From JAIVJM01 sp963816985 (GTDB lineage Bacteria > Acidobacteriota > Blastocatellia > Pyrinomonadales > Pyrinomonadaceae): a stretch of DNA of 64,000 nt. The translations under genes were made by a program, and so were the position numbers. The notes under the pieces are model-generated. The model made no database searches. It saw only the letters and a program-made list of their open reading frames with translations, and had not been told where the DNA came from. The stretch's first letter is position 1, and every line of letters begins with the position of its first letter. Below are positions 57,701 to 64,000 of the stretch, in pieces. The stretch is taken from assembly GCA_963816985.1 (NCBI GenBank), contig CAWFMF010000004.1, positions 3,348,001 through 3,412,000 of the forward strand. Reading direction: 5' to 3'.

Positions 57701-58299
57701 TCGACGAGTTCTCGACCGTCCCGGCCTCGATTCAACAGCGACTCGCGAGCGGCGAGGCGGGCGAACGCGCGGACGCGATTCTCGAACTCTCAAGGCTCGA
57801 CACGAGCGAAGCCTTCCACCAAATCTGCGCCGCCTTCGACGACGACGCGCGCGAAGTCCGCAGCGCCGCCGCGCGCGCCCTCTTCAACCTCCGCGACGAC
57901 CGCGCCGAGTCCTTCACGCGGGCTCTGCGCGAGTCGGACGCCGACCGCCGCCGCAACATCGGCACGTCCATCTCCGCTTCGGGCCTCGCCTCCGAAGCCA
58001 TTAGCCAACTCACCGGCGAGAGCCGAGAGAAGACTTACGAAGCCTTCTCGCTCCTCTTCCTGATGGCGAAGGCGGGCGAAGTCCAGCCGCTCATCCGCGC
58101 CATCGAAGGCCACCCGAACAACGAGGTGCGGCTCGCCGTCGTCAAACTGCTCGCGCTCTCAGGGCAGAAGGAAGTGCTGCCCGCCTTCCGCCGCTTGGCG
58201 GTGCGCGGCTCGCTCCCGACGGAAGTCCGCTCGGCGGTGATGGAGGCCATCTACCAGATCAGCAGCAGCGGCCAGCCCGACCCGACGCACGCTGCGTAA
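54706..58299 (+). CDS. Membrane protein with periplasmic AMIN-like region and cytoplasmic HEAT repeats, copy 2
   Basis: 1197 residues from ATG 54706; the frame opens at 54571, but the signal sequence (FATALLAAFALAVLFVTNG) fixes the start. A beta-rich region (~65-165: SRVTIKSDNPLNDYSAYRSG, FNRLNVVFEA) precedes a Ser/Thr/Pro linker, then a membrane helix at ~300-320 (LALTLALLVVGVGLFFAAR). A ~450-residue acidic Glu/Val/Ala low-complexity stretch follows, with two HEAT blocks (~500-640 and ~1020-1190). The last ~150 residues align by eye with copy 1 (EKTYEAFSLLFLMAKAG against RQAYEAFSLLSLAVKAG). Same unit, partner unknown. Confidence 0.75.
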   Translation: MPLKINSKFRSHTRRLFATALLAAFALAVLFVTNGGPSAHAQRKGKQTANDNAAAPKTGPTKRVFVGGSSSTPRGSRVTIKSDNPLNDYSAYRSGDRFYVVVPGANAGSVAKGASGRGFSDMQVQQRGKDVVLSYKVQPGAKPKVEQKFNRLNVVFEAAEGTTPAQADNARNTKTPANANQNPVVNSTSSNQTSTPAQNQSVAERNAGRPNAAETNSSQSGSTSSPTGASVPPAGVVESSMPSALPPLAEQTPASTPAAEQQLAQAQPPTTVAPITTTTTTTQPSAATGTSIGAVVLRNWPLALTLALLVVGVGLFFAARRSSAERGPESETAETGATLKAARPAKLKDASSTLSKVETKRAAETSTLAAVAPVVSKPAAAASDSSGAKRKKEDKKKRGKERAVEEKTVAAQETGAVASAETQISSTETTAAVASTETVAQEAALASSIAALSTSVASSDEAAPVAKESAAIDAKGIEPAVSLDGDVVQVEMKRMLDGEPSDVRVVGTSDVLARQMIAAELLAALAGRNTERRERARAAFVAHGYLDDAAKDLGGASAPAERASAARSVGLVGDPSSTPLLVAALEDSAVEVRRAAVEALASLRDPSAVEPLEELLEREKKSKTKVNRKLVQHAIDTCREGFAEPPAVVAPAVEVAAAPVVESAAASVAEITTEVESVPVNEAASEVVPFVEETTHAVEEAAPVEELAQSPATETAPELLVTEDASVETVAPETEVEEVAAAETAVEEAEAAVESPMVEEPAVEETTALESAETFEPAQPAPVYEPVMLGESPIKDFELWDDEEETPTVEATTPPVAEEAAPFAEPQAFEDAPRAVEVEEFTLTPPAHEVAPALEDESLASVSEVKGIEALRDTGPSLPFAEAVEEGEKGLAPAQDAEATEWVELDMSESETAAPSAPVFETSGGDALSETFASSAPSETETRLEEYAPVTEASITPREAEASIAPHEVETGFADEHFDAPPAAPSATISGEEKSVELFDEFSTVPASIQQRLASGEAGERADAILELSRLDTSEAFHQICAAFDDDAREVRSAAARALFNLRDDRAESFTRALRESDADRRRNIGTSISASGLASEAISQLTGESREKTYEAFSLLFLMAKAGEVQPLIRAIEGHPNNEVRLAVVKLLALSGQKEVLPAFRRLAVRGSLPTEVRSAVMEAIYQISSSGQPDPTHAA

Positions 58300-58305
58300 G
58301 GAGGA

Positions 58306-58427
58306 AAAGGAAGTAGACGGTAGACAGTAGTCAGTAGCGCTCCGCGCTTTTCGGGTTGACGCTTTAACGCGAACGCTTCGTTAATCAAGGTCTTTCTACC
58401 GGCTACTGTCTACCGTCTACTTCCTTT
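58306..58427. repeat. Heptamer-word hairpin with perfect 25-base arms, word family GTAGACA/GTAGACG
   Basis: Arms 58306-58330 and 58403-58427 are exact reverse complements over 25 bases (units GTAGACG, GTAGACA, GTAGTCA), separated by 72 bases. It begins 6 bases after the HEAT gene stop and ends 10 bases before the lysozyme ATG. Confidence 0.9.
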
Positions 58428-58437
58428 CAGCAAAATC

Positions 58438-59058
58438 ATGTCCACAAATCCGCCGTCGAGACTGACGGGCATAGACGTTTCGCACTTTCAGGGGCACGTT
58501 GACTGGATGGCTGTGAAGGCCGCCGGCTGCGCCTTCGCTTTCGCGAAAGCGACCGAGGGCGCGGGCATCACCGACCCCTTCATTGCCACGAACTGGGCCG
58601 GGATGAAGGCCGCCGGGCTCCTGCGCGGCGCTTACCACTTCTACCGCGCCGAGCAGGACGCGGCACAGCAGGCCGCGCACTTCCTCTCGAACGTCCAGTT
58701 CGAGACGGGCGACCTCCCGCCCGTCCTCGACATCGAGGTCAACGATGGCGTCACGGGCGAAGCCCTCGTCGGCGGCGTCCAGACCTGGCTCGACGCGGTC
58801 GAGCCGGTGGCCGGCGCGACGCCCATCATCTACACCAACACGCCTTTCTGGAACGCGCACTTCAACGACCAGTTCAGCCAGTACCCGCTCTGGATCGCCC
58901 ACTACGGCCCCGCGCCTCAACCGCTTCCCGTGAGCTGGACGGTCTGGACGTTCTGGCAGTACTCGCAGAGCCTGACAATCGCGGGCGTGGGCGGCGCGGC
59001 TGACCACGACTACTTCAACGGCCCGCTCACTCAACTTCAGGCGCTCGCCGTCAAGTAG
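58438..59058 (+). CDS. GH25 lysozyme (muramidase), no visible signal peptide
   Basis: 206 residues. The GH25 fold is recognisable from GIDVSHFQGHVDW (~11, catalytic-site Asp), FAFAKATEG, GAYHFYR, LPPVLDIEVN (~100, the DxE pair with the catalytic Glu), IIYTNTPFWN, and WTFWQYSQS near the end. It cleaves the beta-1,4 bond of peptidoglycan. There is no signal peptide or membrane helix, so export would need holin-like, non-classical or lysis release. The stop TAG lies inside the next hairpin arm. Confidence 0.92.
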   Translation: MSTNPPSRLTGIDVSHFQGHVDWMAVKAAGCAFAFAKATEGAGITDPFIATNWAGMKAAGLLRGAYHFYRAEQDAAQQAAHFLSNVQFETGDLPPVLDIEVNDGVTGEALVGGVQTWLDAVEPVAGATPIIYTNTPFWNAHFNDQFSQYPLWIAHYGPAPQPLPVSWTVWTFWQYSQSLTIAGVGGAADHDYFNGPLTQLQALAVK

Positions 59059-59137
59059 TGCCGGATGACAACTGACGTGTGACAAGTTAGAATTTGATTT
59101 CAACTTGTCACACATCACTTAATCATCCGGCACTACT
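59054..59137. repeat. Heptamer-word hairpin, word family TGTGACA/AGTGCCG
   Basis: Arms 59054-59088 and 59102-59137 pair with a one-base bulge and several mismatches (outer AGTAGTGCCGGATGA and inner GTGTGACAAGTT are exact). It contains the lysozyme stop codon and ends 3 bases before the uvrB ATG, leaving no room for a Shine-Dalgarno sequence outside the arm. Confidence 0.85.
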
Positions 59138-59140
59138 TTT

Positions 59141-61054
59141 ATGCCTTTCAAACTTCGTTCCGACTTTACGCCGCAGGGGGATCAGCCGCAGGCCATCGAG
59201 TCGCTCGTGCGCGGGCTCGACGAGGGCCAGCAGCATCAGGTTTTGCTCGGCATCACGGGCAGCGGCAAGACCTTCACGGTCGCCAGCCTCATCCAGCACA
59301 CGCAACGACCGACGCTCGTCATCGCGCACAACAAGACGCTCGCCGCGCAGCTCTATCAGGAGTTCAAGTCCTTCTTTCCCGAAAACGCCGTCGAGTATTT
59401 CGTCTCCTACTACGACTACTACCAGCCGGAGGCTTACGTCCCGGCCTCGGACATGTACATCGAGAAAGAGGCGACCATCAACGAGGAGATTGACCGCCTG
59501 CGGATGTCGGCGACGCGCTCGCTCTTCGAGCGCCGCGACATCATCGTCGTCGCCAGCGTCTCCTGCATCTACGGCCTCGGCGACCCGGACGCCTACTACG
59601 GGATGCTGCTCTTCGTCGAGCCGGGGATGCAGTTGGCGCGCGACGCGCTCCTGCAAAAGCTCGTCGAGTTGCAGTACGAACGCTCCGACATCGAGTTCGA
59701 CCGGGGCAGCTTCCGCGTCCGCGGCGACACCGTGGAAATCTATCCGAGCTATCAGGATCAGGCTTACCGCATCGAGCTCTGGGGCGACGAGATAGAGTCC
59801 GTCTCGACCATTGACCCGCTGCTCGGCGAAGTCCTCCACAAGCACACGTCGCGCCTCCCCATCTACCCGAAGACGCACTACGTGATGCCGAAGACGACCG
59901 TCAAACGCGCGCTCAAGACCATCAAGGACGAACTTGAGTGGTGGGAGCCGAAGCTCATTCAGGAAGGCAAGCTCGTCGAGTCGCAGCGCCTCCACCAGCG
60001 GACGATGTACGACCTCGAAATGATTAAGGAGATGGGCTTCTGCCGGGGCATCGAGAACTACTCGCGCCACCTCACGGGCAAGCCGCCGGGCTCGCCGCCG
60101 CCGACGCTCCTCGACTACCTGCCGAAAGATTCAATCGTCGTCATAGACGAGTCGCACCAGACCGTCCCGCAGGTGCGCGGGATGTTCAACGGCGACCAGT
60201 CGCGCAAGCGCACGCTCGTCGAGTACGGCTTCCGCCTGCCGTCGGCCCTCGACAACCGGCCACTGAACTTCGCCGAGTTCGAGGAGCGCGTCGGGCAGAC
60301 CATCTACGTCTCGGCCACGCCCGGCCCCTATGAGCTGACGAAGACGGGCGGCGAGGTCGTCGAGCAGATCATCCGCCCGACCGGGCTGACAGACCCGGTG
60401 GTCGTCGTCCGCCCGGTCAAGGGGCAGATTGACGACCTGCTGGAAGAGTGCCGCGTCCGCGCCGAGCGCAACGAGCGCGTCCTTGTGACGACCCTGACGA
60501 AGAAGATGTCCGAAGACCTCACGGAATACTTCGCCGAGGTCAACGTCCGCGTTCGCTACCTGCACTCGGACATCGAAACGCTTGAGCGCATCAAAATCTT
60601 GCGAGACTTGCGGCGCGGCGAGTTCGACGTGCTCGTCGGCATCAACCTCCTGCGCGAAGGGCTCGACTTGCCGGAAGTCTCGCTCGTCGCCATCCTCGAC
60701 GCCGACAAGGAAGGTTTCCTGCGCTCCGAGTCTTCGCTCATCCAGACCATCGGTCGCGCGGCGCGCAACGCTTCGGGGACGGCGATTCTCTACGCCGACA
60801 AAATCACCGACTCGATGGCCCGCGCCATCGGCGAGACCGAGCGCCGCCGCACGATTCAGCAGGAGTACAACCGCGAGCACGGCATCACGCCGAAGACCAT
60901 CATCAAGTCCATCGAGTCCACGCTGGTGACGGCCTACGAGGCCGACTACTTCAAAGTCCCGCTCGAACTCGACGCCTTCGAGGAATACTCGGCGGCGAAC
61001 CTCGACGCCACCATCGCGCGCCTCGAAGCCGAGATGCGCCACGCCGCCAAGTAG
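59141..61054 (+). CDS. uvrB: UvrABC excinuclease subunit B, C-terminus cut by a frameshift
   Basis: 637 residues as read. Damage verification and strand opening in nucleotide excision repair. Helicase-type motifs are present: Walker A GITGSGKTFTVASLI (~38), the beta-hairpin region FVSYYDYYQPEAYVP (~90), the DEAD-like VIDESHQTVPQ (~330), and IGRAARNASGTAILYAD (~540). The C-terminal UVR domain that contacts UvrC is missing from this frame: a single extra T at 61052 creates the stop, and LEFERAAELRDRIKYL continues in the next frame to 61130. Repaired length is 662, the family norm. Confidence 0.95.
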   Translation: MPFKLRSDFTPQGDQPQAIESLVRGLDEGQQHQVLLGITGSGKTFTVASLIQHTQRPTLVIAHNKTLAAQLYQEFKSFFPENAVEYFVSYYDYYQPEAYVPASDMYIEKEATINEEIDRLRMSATRSLFERRDIIVVASVSCIYGLGDPDAYYGMLLFVEPGMQLARDALLQKLVELQYERSDIEFDRGSFRVRGDTVEIYPSYQDQAYRIELWGDEIESVSTIDPLLGEVLHKHTSRLPIYPKTHYVMPKTTVKRALKTIKDELEWWEPKLIQEGKLVESQRLHQRTMYDLEMIKEMGFCRGIENYSRHLTGKPPGSPPPTLLDYLPKDSIVVIDESHQTVPQVRGMFNGDQSRKRTLVEYGFRLPSALDNRPLNFAEFEERVGQTIYVSATPGPYELTKTGGEVVEQIIRPTGLTDPVVVVRPVKGQIDDLLEECRVRAERNERVLVTTLTKKMSEDLTEYFAEVNVRVRYLHSDIETLERIKILRDLRRGEFDVLVGINLLREGLDLPEVSLVAILDADKEGFLRSESSLIQTIGRAARNASGTAILYADKITDSMARAIGETERRRTIQQEYNREHGITPKTIIKSIESTLVTAYEADYFKVPLELDAFEEYSAANLDATIARLEAEMRHAAK

Positions 61055-61130
61055 CCTCGAATTCGAGCGCGCCGCCGAACTCCGCGACCGCATCAAGTAC
61101 CTCCGCGAGCGCGAGCTGCAAGTAGGGTGA
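61053..61130 (+). pseudogene. Displaced UVR-domain end of UvrB
   Basis: Reading from 61053 gives SLEFERAAELRDRIKYLR, the UvrB/UvrC interaction helix, ending TGA at 61128-61130. It joins seamlessly to EAEMRHAAK of the main frame if T61052 is dropped. Confidence 0.85.
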
Positions 61131-61148
61131 TGAAGAACTGATGCTTCG

Positions 61149-61375
61149 ACAGTGCCCTGAAAGGGCACGAGATAATAGCCGGGGGCAAGTGCGAAGCATG
61201 ACGCCCCCGGTAGGCTCAGGTTAATGATTCCGACCCTGAAGGGGTCGCAGGCGATGCACGGTCTGCGACCCCTTCAGGGTCGGAATTCTTTTTTCCGGCT
61301 GTTCCGGGGGCGGCGCTCAGGCTTTCGCCTTCGCTTGCCCCCGGCTATTATCTCTATCCCCTTCGGGGATTTTGT
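61149..61375. repeat. Composite nested-palindrome element, copy 2 (reverse orientation)
   Basis: A perfect 20-base stem pairs 61170-61189 with 61334-61353 (AGATAATAGCCGGGGGCAAG). The inner perfect 21-base stem pairs 61230-61250 with 61263-61283, built on CCGACCCTGAAGGGGTCGCAG. GCCCTGAAAGGGC and CCCCTTCGGGG mini-hairpins lie at the left and right ends, the reverse of their order at 23108-23401. It fills most of the uvrB-GNAT gap. Confidence 0.87.
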
Positions 61376-61438
61376 TGAGCCTGCATCTGTTGACTCTCTG
61401 TCGTATTAGACGGCATTCTTTTTACGACCATAAGATTT

Positions 61439-61999
61439 ATGGCAACCATTGTCCTCGAAACCGAACGCCTCGTCCTCCGCGAGTGGACGGCGGGGGACGT
61501 GGACGTGCTCTTCAGGATGTGCGGCGACGCGGAGACGATGCGGCACATCGGCGACGGGAAGCCGTGGCGGAGCGTCGAGCGTGCGCGTTTGTGGCTTGAG
61601 CGCGTGGCGGCGAGCTACGCCGAGCGCGGCTACGGCCCCTGGGCCGTCGTCGAGAAGGCGACGGGCGAGGTCGTCGGCAGTTGCGGCTTCTCCTTCCTCC
61701 CCGCGCTCTCGGAGATAGACTTCGGCTACGTCTTCGCGCGCGAACACTGGGGGCGTGGCTTCGCCACCGAGGCGGCGCGCGCCGCCTTCCGCGACGGCTT
61801 CGAGCGTCTCGGCTTCAAACAGGTCACGGCCAACACCGACGAGGAGCACGCCGTCTCGCGCCGCGTCCTCGAAAAGATAGGCTTCGAGTACCGTGGGCCG
61901 AGGCGCTACGAGGGCGACGAGGCGGACTCGGCCTTCTACACGGCGAAGCGACCGACGACGAGCGGCGAGGGCACAAGCCTTAAGCCTCATGCTGATTAA
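61439..61999 (+). CDS. GNAT-family N-acetyltransferase (RimJ/RimL-like)
   Basis: 186 residues. The N-terminal LETERLVLREWTAGDVDVLF is the usual RimJ/RimL-type start. The core VEKATGEVVGSCGFSFLP (~75) and the acetyl-CoA loop HWGRGFATEAARAAF (~100) are present, as is FKQVTANTDEEHAVSRRVLEKIGF (in two blocks) near 125. It transfers acetyl from acetyl-CoA to a protein N terminus or small amine; acceptor unknown. It overlaps the next start by 11 bases, so the pair is co-expressed. Confidence 0.88.
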   Translation: MATIVLETERLVLREWTAGDVDVLFRMCGDAETMRHIGDGKPWRSVERARLWLERVAASYAERGYGPWAVVEKATGEVVGSCGFSFLPALSEIDFGYVFAREHWGRGFATEAARAAFRDGFERLGFKQVTANTDEEHAVSRRVLEKIGFEYRGPRRYEGDEADSAFYTAKRPTTSGEGTSLKPHAD

Positions 62000-63512
62000 A
62001 TCGAATCAGGACGAGATTCAATCCTTCATCGGCGACGCCAGCAACCTCGCGGGCGGCAACGCCTCGCGCGTCCTGATTCCTGAGAGTGCGGCGGAGGTGG
62101 CCGAAGCTCTGGCCTCCGCCTCGCGCGAGCGCACACCTTTGACGGTGGCGGGCGCGGGCACGGGCGTCGTCGGCGGTCGCGTGCCCTTCGGCGGCGTCTT
62201 GCTCTCGACGGAGCGTTTGAACAGAATCGTCGAGCTTGAAGACGAAGAGACGGGCGGGCGTGCCGTCGCCGAGGCGGGCGTCGTGCTCGCCGATTTTCAA
62301 CGCGCGGTGCGCGAGCGGCGACTCCTCTACCCGCCCGACCCGACCGAGTGGAGCTGCTTTCTCGGCGGGACGGTGGCGACCAATGCTTCGGGCGCGCGCA
62401 CCTTCAAGTACGGGCCGACGCGCGGCTACGTGCGCCGCCTCGAAGTCGCTCTGGCGACGGGCGACGTGCTCGACCTGCGGCGCGGCGAGCTTCACGCGGA
62501 CGAGGAAGGCCGCTTACATATTCCACTCGGCGGCGCTAAAAGCATCGAAGCCCGTCTGCCTTCACTCAAAATGCCTTCGACGCGCAAGCACGCCGCCGGG
62601 TACTACGTCGCGCCGGGGATGGACGTGGTTGACCTCTTCATCGGCAGCGAAGGCACGCTCGGCGTCATCACCGAAGTCGAACTCTCTCTGCTCACACAGC
62701 CCGAAGGCGTCCTCGGCGGCATCGTCTTCTTTAAGACGGAGGAGGAGCTGCTCGGCTTCGTCCGCGAAGCACGCGAAGCTTCTCTCCGCACGCGCGCCGC
62801 TTCCACCACGACTGCGGGTGATGCTTCCGACGCGGCGGGGCTCGACGCGCGGGCCGTCGAATACTTCGACGCCGAATCGCTCAACTTCCTGCGCGAGCGT
62901 TACCCGCTCGTCCCGCTCGGCGCGGCGGGCGCGGTCTTCATCGAACAGGAGATTACAGGCGAGACGGAAGAGCGACTGCTCGGCGGCTGGCTCCGTCTGC
63001 TTGAGCGGCACGGCGCGCTGCTCGACGATTCGTGGTTCGGGACGAACGAGGCCGACCGCGCCGAGATGAGCGAGTTCCGCCACAGCCTGCCCGTGATGGT
63101 CAACGAGTGGCTCGCGCGCCACGGCCAGCGAAAAGTCTCGACCGACATGGCCGTGCCCGACGCGGCCTTCGCCTCGATGCTCAGGTTCTACCGCGACACT
63201 CTGCGCGCGAGCCGTCTCAAGCACGTCATCTTCGGCCACATCGGCGACAATCACGTCCACGTCAACATCATGCCCCGCGACGAAGTGGAGGCGGTCGCCG
63301 CCCGCGACATCTACACGCAGTTCGTTCGTCGCGCCGTCGAACTCGGCGGCACTATCTCCGCCGAGCACGGCGTCGGTAAAATCAAACGCGACTACCTTCG
63401 CGTCCTCTACGGCGAACAAGCCCTGCGCGAGATGGCCGCCCTCAAACGCGCCTTCGACCCCGCAGGCATCCTCGGACGCGGTAATATCATGGCCGAAGAA
63501 TATCTCGGCTGA
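61989..63512 (+). CDS. FAD-binding oxidase/dehydrogenase (GlcD/D-lactate dehydrogenase type)
   Basis: 507 residues from ATG 61989. A PCMH-type FAD-binding domain (~35-215) has PLTVAGAGTGVVGGRVPFGG and FLGGTVATNASGARTFKYG, and the C-terminal FAD-oxidase domain (~270-505) has KHVIFGHIGDNHVHVNIMP and GGTISAEHGVGKIKRDYL. It oxidises a 2-hydroxy acid such as glycolate or D-lactate. The partner GlcE/GlcF subunits are not next to it, so a stand-alone D-lactate dehydrogenase is as likely. The frame is open to 61893, but ATG 61989 overlaps the GNAT stop in the usual coupled way. Confidence 0.9.
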   Translation: MLIKSNQDEIQSFIGDASNLAGGNASRVLIPESAAEVAEALASASRERTPLTVAGAGTGVVGGRVPFGGVLLSTERLNRIVELEDEETGGRAVAEAGVVLADFQRAVRERRLLYPPDPTEWSCFLGGTVATNASGARTFKYGPTRGYVRRLEVALATGDVLDLRRGELHADEEGRLHIPLGGAKSIEARLPSLKMPSTRKHAAGYYVAPGMDVVDLFIGSEGTLGVITEVELSLLTQPEGVLGGIVFFKTEEELLGFVREAREASLRTRAASTTTAGDASDAAGLDARAVEYFDAESLNFLRERYPLVPLGAAGAVFIEQEITGETEERLLGGWLRLLERHGALLDDSWFGTNEADRAEMSEFRHSLPVMVNEWLARHGQRKVSTDMAVPDAAFASMLRFYRDTLRASRLKHVIFGHIGDNHVHVNIMPRDEVEAVAARDIYTQFVRRAVELGGTISAEHGVGKIKRDYLRVLYGEQALREMAALKRAFDPAGILGRGNIMAEEYLG

Positions 63513-63523
63513 AGTTAGTGCCT

Positions 63524-64000
63524 ATGACCTTTCGCTTCACAACTGCCGGAGAGTCGCACGGTCGCGCGCTCGTCGCGATAGTCGAAGGACTGCCCGCCGG
63601 TTTGGCGGTGGATGTCGAGGCGATGAACCGTGAGTTGGAGCGGCGGCAGTGGGGATACGGGCGCGGCGGGCGGATGAAGATTGAGCGCGACCGGGTGGAG
63701 ATTCTGGGCGGCGTGCGGCACGGGTTGACGCTCGGCTCGCCGGTGGCGTTGATGGTCGAGAATAAGGACTGGGCGAACTGGTCGGAGGTGATGGCGGCGT
63801 TGAAGCCGGACGAGCCGCCGGAGAAGATGCGCGAGCTGAAGCGTCCGCGGCCCGGACACGCAGACCTCGCGGGCGGGCAGAAGTTCGGCGCGAGGGATTT
63901 GCGCGACATCCTCGAACGCGCCTCGGCCAGAGAGACCGCCGCGCGTGTCGCGTGCGGCGCGTTGGCGAAACAGTTGCTCACCGTCTTCGGCGTCGAAGTC
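63524..64000 (+). CDS. aroC: Chorismate synthase, N-terminal part (partial)
   Basis: 159 residues visible before the window ends. It makes chorismate from EPSP with reduced FMN, the last shikimate-pathway step. Family motifs are FTTAGESHGRALVAIVEGLP (N terminus), ELERRQWGYGRGGRMKIERD (~38), the GSPVALMVENKDW segment (~75), and RPGHADLAGGQKFG and ILERASARETAARVACG (~110-145). It starts 11 bases after the oxidase stop. Confidence 0.95.
   Translation, partial: MTFRFTTAGESHGRALVAIVEGLPAGLAVDVEAMNRELERRQWGYGRGGRMKIERDRVEILGGVRHGLTLGSPVALMVENKDWANWSEVMAALKPDEPPEKMRELKRPRPGHADLAGGQKFGARDLRDILERASARETAARVACGALAKQLLTVFGVEV

Overview
The window is a G+C-rich bacterial chromosome segment, most likely from an Acidobacteriota of the Blastocatellia/Pyrinomonadales type. 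This rests on two VWFA-related 'Acidobacterial domain' proteins, the general character of the 16S rRNA gene (which resembles subdivision-4/RB41-like sequences as I remember them), and a housekeeping gene set typical of an aerobic heterotroph. No phage, plasmid, IS element, CRISPR array or transposase gene is visible. Many starts are TTG or GTG.

Layout. 1-3 kb: end of trpS, then scpA-scpB-rluB. 3-9 kb: acyl-CoA dehydrogenase, a secreted protein, the MeaB-type GTPase and methylmalonyl-CoA epimerase (propionyl/methylmalonyl-CoA handling), then two paralogous secreted parvulin prolyl isomerases. 9-14.4 kb: metallo-beta-lactamase hydrolase, MTA phosphorylase, BamD-like repeat protein, PfkB kinase, zinc-ribbon/DUF2007 protein, CutA and a LOG-family protein. 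14.5-20 kb, minus strand: fabI, a small two-gene cassette, an M48 protease, purH with a frameshift, and a VWFA protein preceded by a 25-codon membrane micro-ORF. 20-26 kb: a His/Cys metal-type exported protein, a ZnuD-like TonB receptor, a gluzincin peptidase and an SH3-domain lipoprotein. 26.2-32.6 kb: a complete rrn operon (two promoters, 16S, tRNA-Ile, initiator tRNA-Met, tRNA-Ala, 23S, 5S, terminator). 32.7-38.3 kb: glutaminyl cyclase, TgpA-like transglutaminase, rimO, pgpA. 38.4-45.8 kb: serA, a large VWFA protein, an ABC-2 exporter pair, a CYTH protein and a small membrane protein. 46-51 kb, minus strand: groEL, groES with CIRCE, a Fis-type HTH protein, cvpA, purC, dinB. 51-58.3 kb: an orphan OmpR-type regulator and two paralogous membrane HEAT-repeat proteins. 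58.4-64 kb: GH25 lysozyme, uvrB, GNAT, an FAD-linked oxidase and the start of aroC.

The most unusual content is between the genes. About sixteen intergenic gaps are filled by arrays of degenerate 7-base words, usually folded back as two complementary arms with stems of up to 25-39 bp, several of them perfect. Nearly every locus uses its own heptamer. The arms start at, or within a few bases of, the upstream stop codon and often end just before the next start codon. Two copies of a separate, larger nested-palindrome element (up to about 294 bp) lie 38 kb apart in opposite orientation.

Caution: five genes (purH, tgpA, pgpA, a small acidic ORF, uvrB) each carry a disruption equivalent to one extra base. 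The shared sign suggests insertion-type sequence errors, though a biological cause is not excluded.
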